NCBI GenBank assembly: GCA_025963815.1
Contig: JAOQAA010000483.1
Coordinates: 1-6,324 of the forward strand
From: Capsulimonas sp.
GTDB lineage: Bacteria; Armatimonadota; Armatimonadia; Armatimonadales; Capsulimonadaceae
Reading direction: 5' to 3'
DNA: 6,324 nucleotides
Shown: positions 5,617 to 6,324 of the stretch, in pieces
Position numbering within the stretch: the first letter of the stretch is position 1
Layout of the letters: each line of letters opens with the position of its first letter
The notes under the pieces: generated by a model
What the model was told of the DNA's origin: nothing
The model's input: the letters and a program-made list of their open reading frames with translations, nothing else
Databases searched by the model: none
Program-made: the position numbers and the translations under genes

Positions 5617-5631
5617 CAAGGACAAACTACA

Positions 5632-6324
5632 GTGAAAACACCGAAACCCTTGGCGTATGCAATTGCGACATCTTTTTTTGCGTTCGCATCGATCGGCGCA
5701 GTGAGTGCGTCCAGCGGCAGCGCCGGAAGCTTCGCCGACCTACTTTCTCTGTCCGGCCCCTCCGCCACATTCACCGGCGGCCCGGGCGGGACGCTTTATG
5801 TCCCTTCCCCTCCCGGAACCGCCGGCATTCCGGTGAACTTCTTTTTGGACGCCACCCATCAGACAAACGCGATCTTTACCTTGTCTCCTGTGGTGGGGAC
5901 CTCAACGGCCGTTCCTGTCTTTGGAACATTTCAAGAAACCACGACAGGGGGGACTTTCTCGATCGCAAATGGCTCCACGACCTATCTCTCCGGTACTTAC
6001 ACGAGCGGCATCCTGGGTGTTGCAAATGGCGGCACGACGGTTTCCTTCAAATCGGGCGGCGCCAATAGCGTGGTCTACACCGGCGGAACGTTCCTTGCTC
6101 CGGCCGGTTTGTCTGCGGGCGATATCGGCTCGTTCAATTTCAGTTTCTCCGGCGCCAATACCGGCGCCGGCAGCGGCGTTTCCGTGGGAGCGTACATCAA
6201 TGGGTTCGTTTCCAGGGGCGCTTCCGGCACATTCAGCGCCGATCATACCTCAGTTCCGGAACCCGAATCCTTGCTTCCACTGATCGTCGGAGGAATGCTC
6301 CTGTTTGGGTTCGGACTTCGCCGC
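5632..6324 (+). CDS. PEP-CTERM sorting-domain protein (runs off the window end)
   Basis: 231 residues are visible with no stop before the edge. The GTG start has AAGGA nine bases upstream, and an in-frame TAG at 5614-5616 rules out an earlier start. Residues 1-27 are a signal peptide: MKTPKPLAYA, a hydrophobic core, then AVSAS. Residues 28-205 are low-complexity and rich in Gly, Ser, Thr and Ala, with likely beta structure and no recognised domain; Cys is absent. The C-terminus is a textbook PEP-CTERM signal: VPEP at 208-211, a hydrophobic helix LLPLIVGGMLLFGFG (214-228), then Arg-Arg at 230-231. Known: exosortase recognises PEP-CTERM and processes or anchors such proteins at the surface, often in species that make exopolysaccharide or biofilm. 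The tail is nearly complete, so only a few residues and the stop should be missing. No exosortase gene is in the window. Likely an independent single gene with its own promoter. Confidence 0.9.
   Translation, partial: MKTPKPLAYAIATSFFAFASIGAVSASSGSAGSFADLLSLSGPSATFTGGPGGTLYVPSPPGTAGIPVNFFLDATHQTNAIFTLSPVVGTSTAVPVFGTFQETTTGGTFSIANGSTTYLSGTYTSGILGVANGGTTVSFKSGGANSVVYTGGTFLAPAGLSAGDIGSFNFSFSGANTGAGSGVSVGAYINGFVSRGASGTFSADHTSVPEPESLLPLIVGGMLLFGFGLRR

Noticed and set aside
5583..6068. 161-residue plus-strand frame overlapping the PEP-CTERM gene
   Set aside because: Cys/Arg-rich shifted frame with no signal. The GTG frame at 5632 carries signal peptide, ribosome binding site and PEP-CTERM tail.

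Overview
The window reads as chromosomal DNA of moderately high GC from a Gram-negative-type bacterium with a complex envelope. It carries an exosortase-sorted (PEP-CTERM) surface protein, an S-layer-homology (SLH) protein, an exported alpha/beta hydrolase, and two tandem paralogues whose C-termini resemble the GspG pseudopilin C-terminus. This mix suits Armatimonadota (Capsulimonas-like) or, less likely, a planctomycete or verrucomicrobial relative. That placement is inference: there is no marker gene here.

Layout. Positions 1-2088 (+): two tandem paralogues of an unnamed membrane-anchored family, the first cut at its 5' end by the window edge. A 9-bp inverted repeat spans the stop codon of the second. 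2111-2470 (-): a small VOC/glyoxalase-fold protein, convergent with the paralogues. 2474-2765: a gap of about 290 bases, dense in inverted repeats, ending on the + strand in an intrinsic-terminator-like hairpin. It looks like an unannotated structured RNA and is the most interesting part of the window. 2766-3656 (-): a secreted alpha/beta hydrolase with an intact Ser-Asp-His triad. 3673-4491 (-): an exported protein with one SLH repeat, directly upstream of the hydrolase and possibly co-transcribed with it. 4492-4614: divergent control region. 4615-5439 (+): a TIM-barrel protein that looks like a divergent DUF692/MNIO member. 5440-5631: AT-rich spacer with a good sigma70-type promoter, a 14-bp dyad just after the predicted transcription start, and a small hairpin next to the ribosome binding site. 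5632 to the window end (+): a GTG-started PEP-CTERM protein, complete except for its stop codon.

How the genes relate. Most products are exported or envelope-facing, but nothing shows a single pathway. The hydrolase and SLH protein may form a two-gene operon. The two paralogues very likely share a transcript. The VOC protein and the TIM-barrel protein look like independent single genes. The PEP-CTERM protein needs an exosortase encoded elsewhere.
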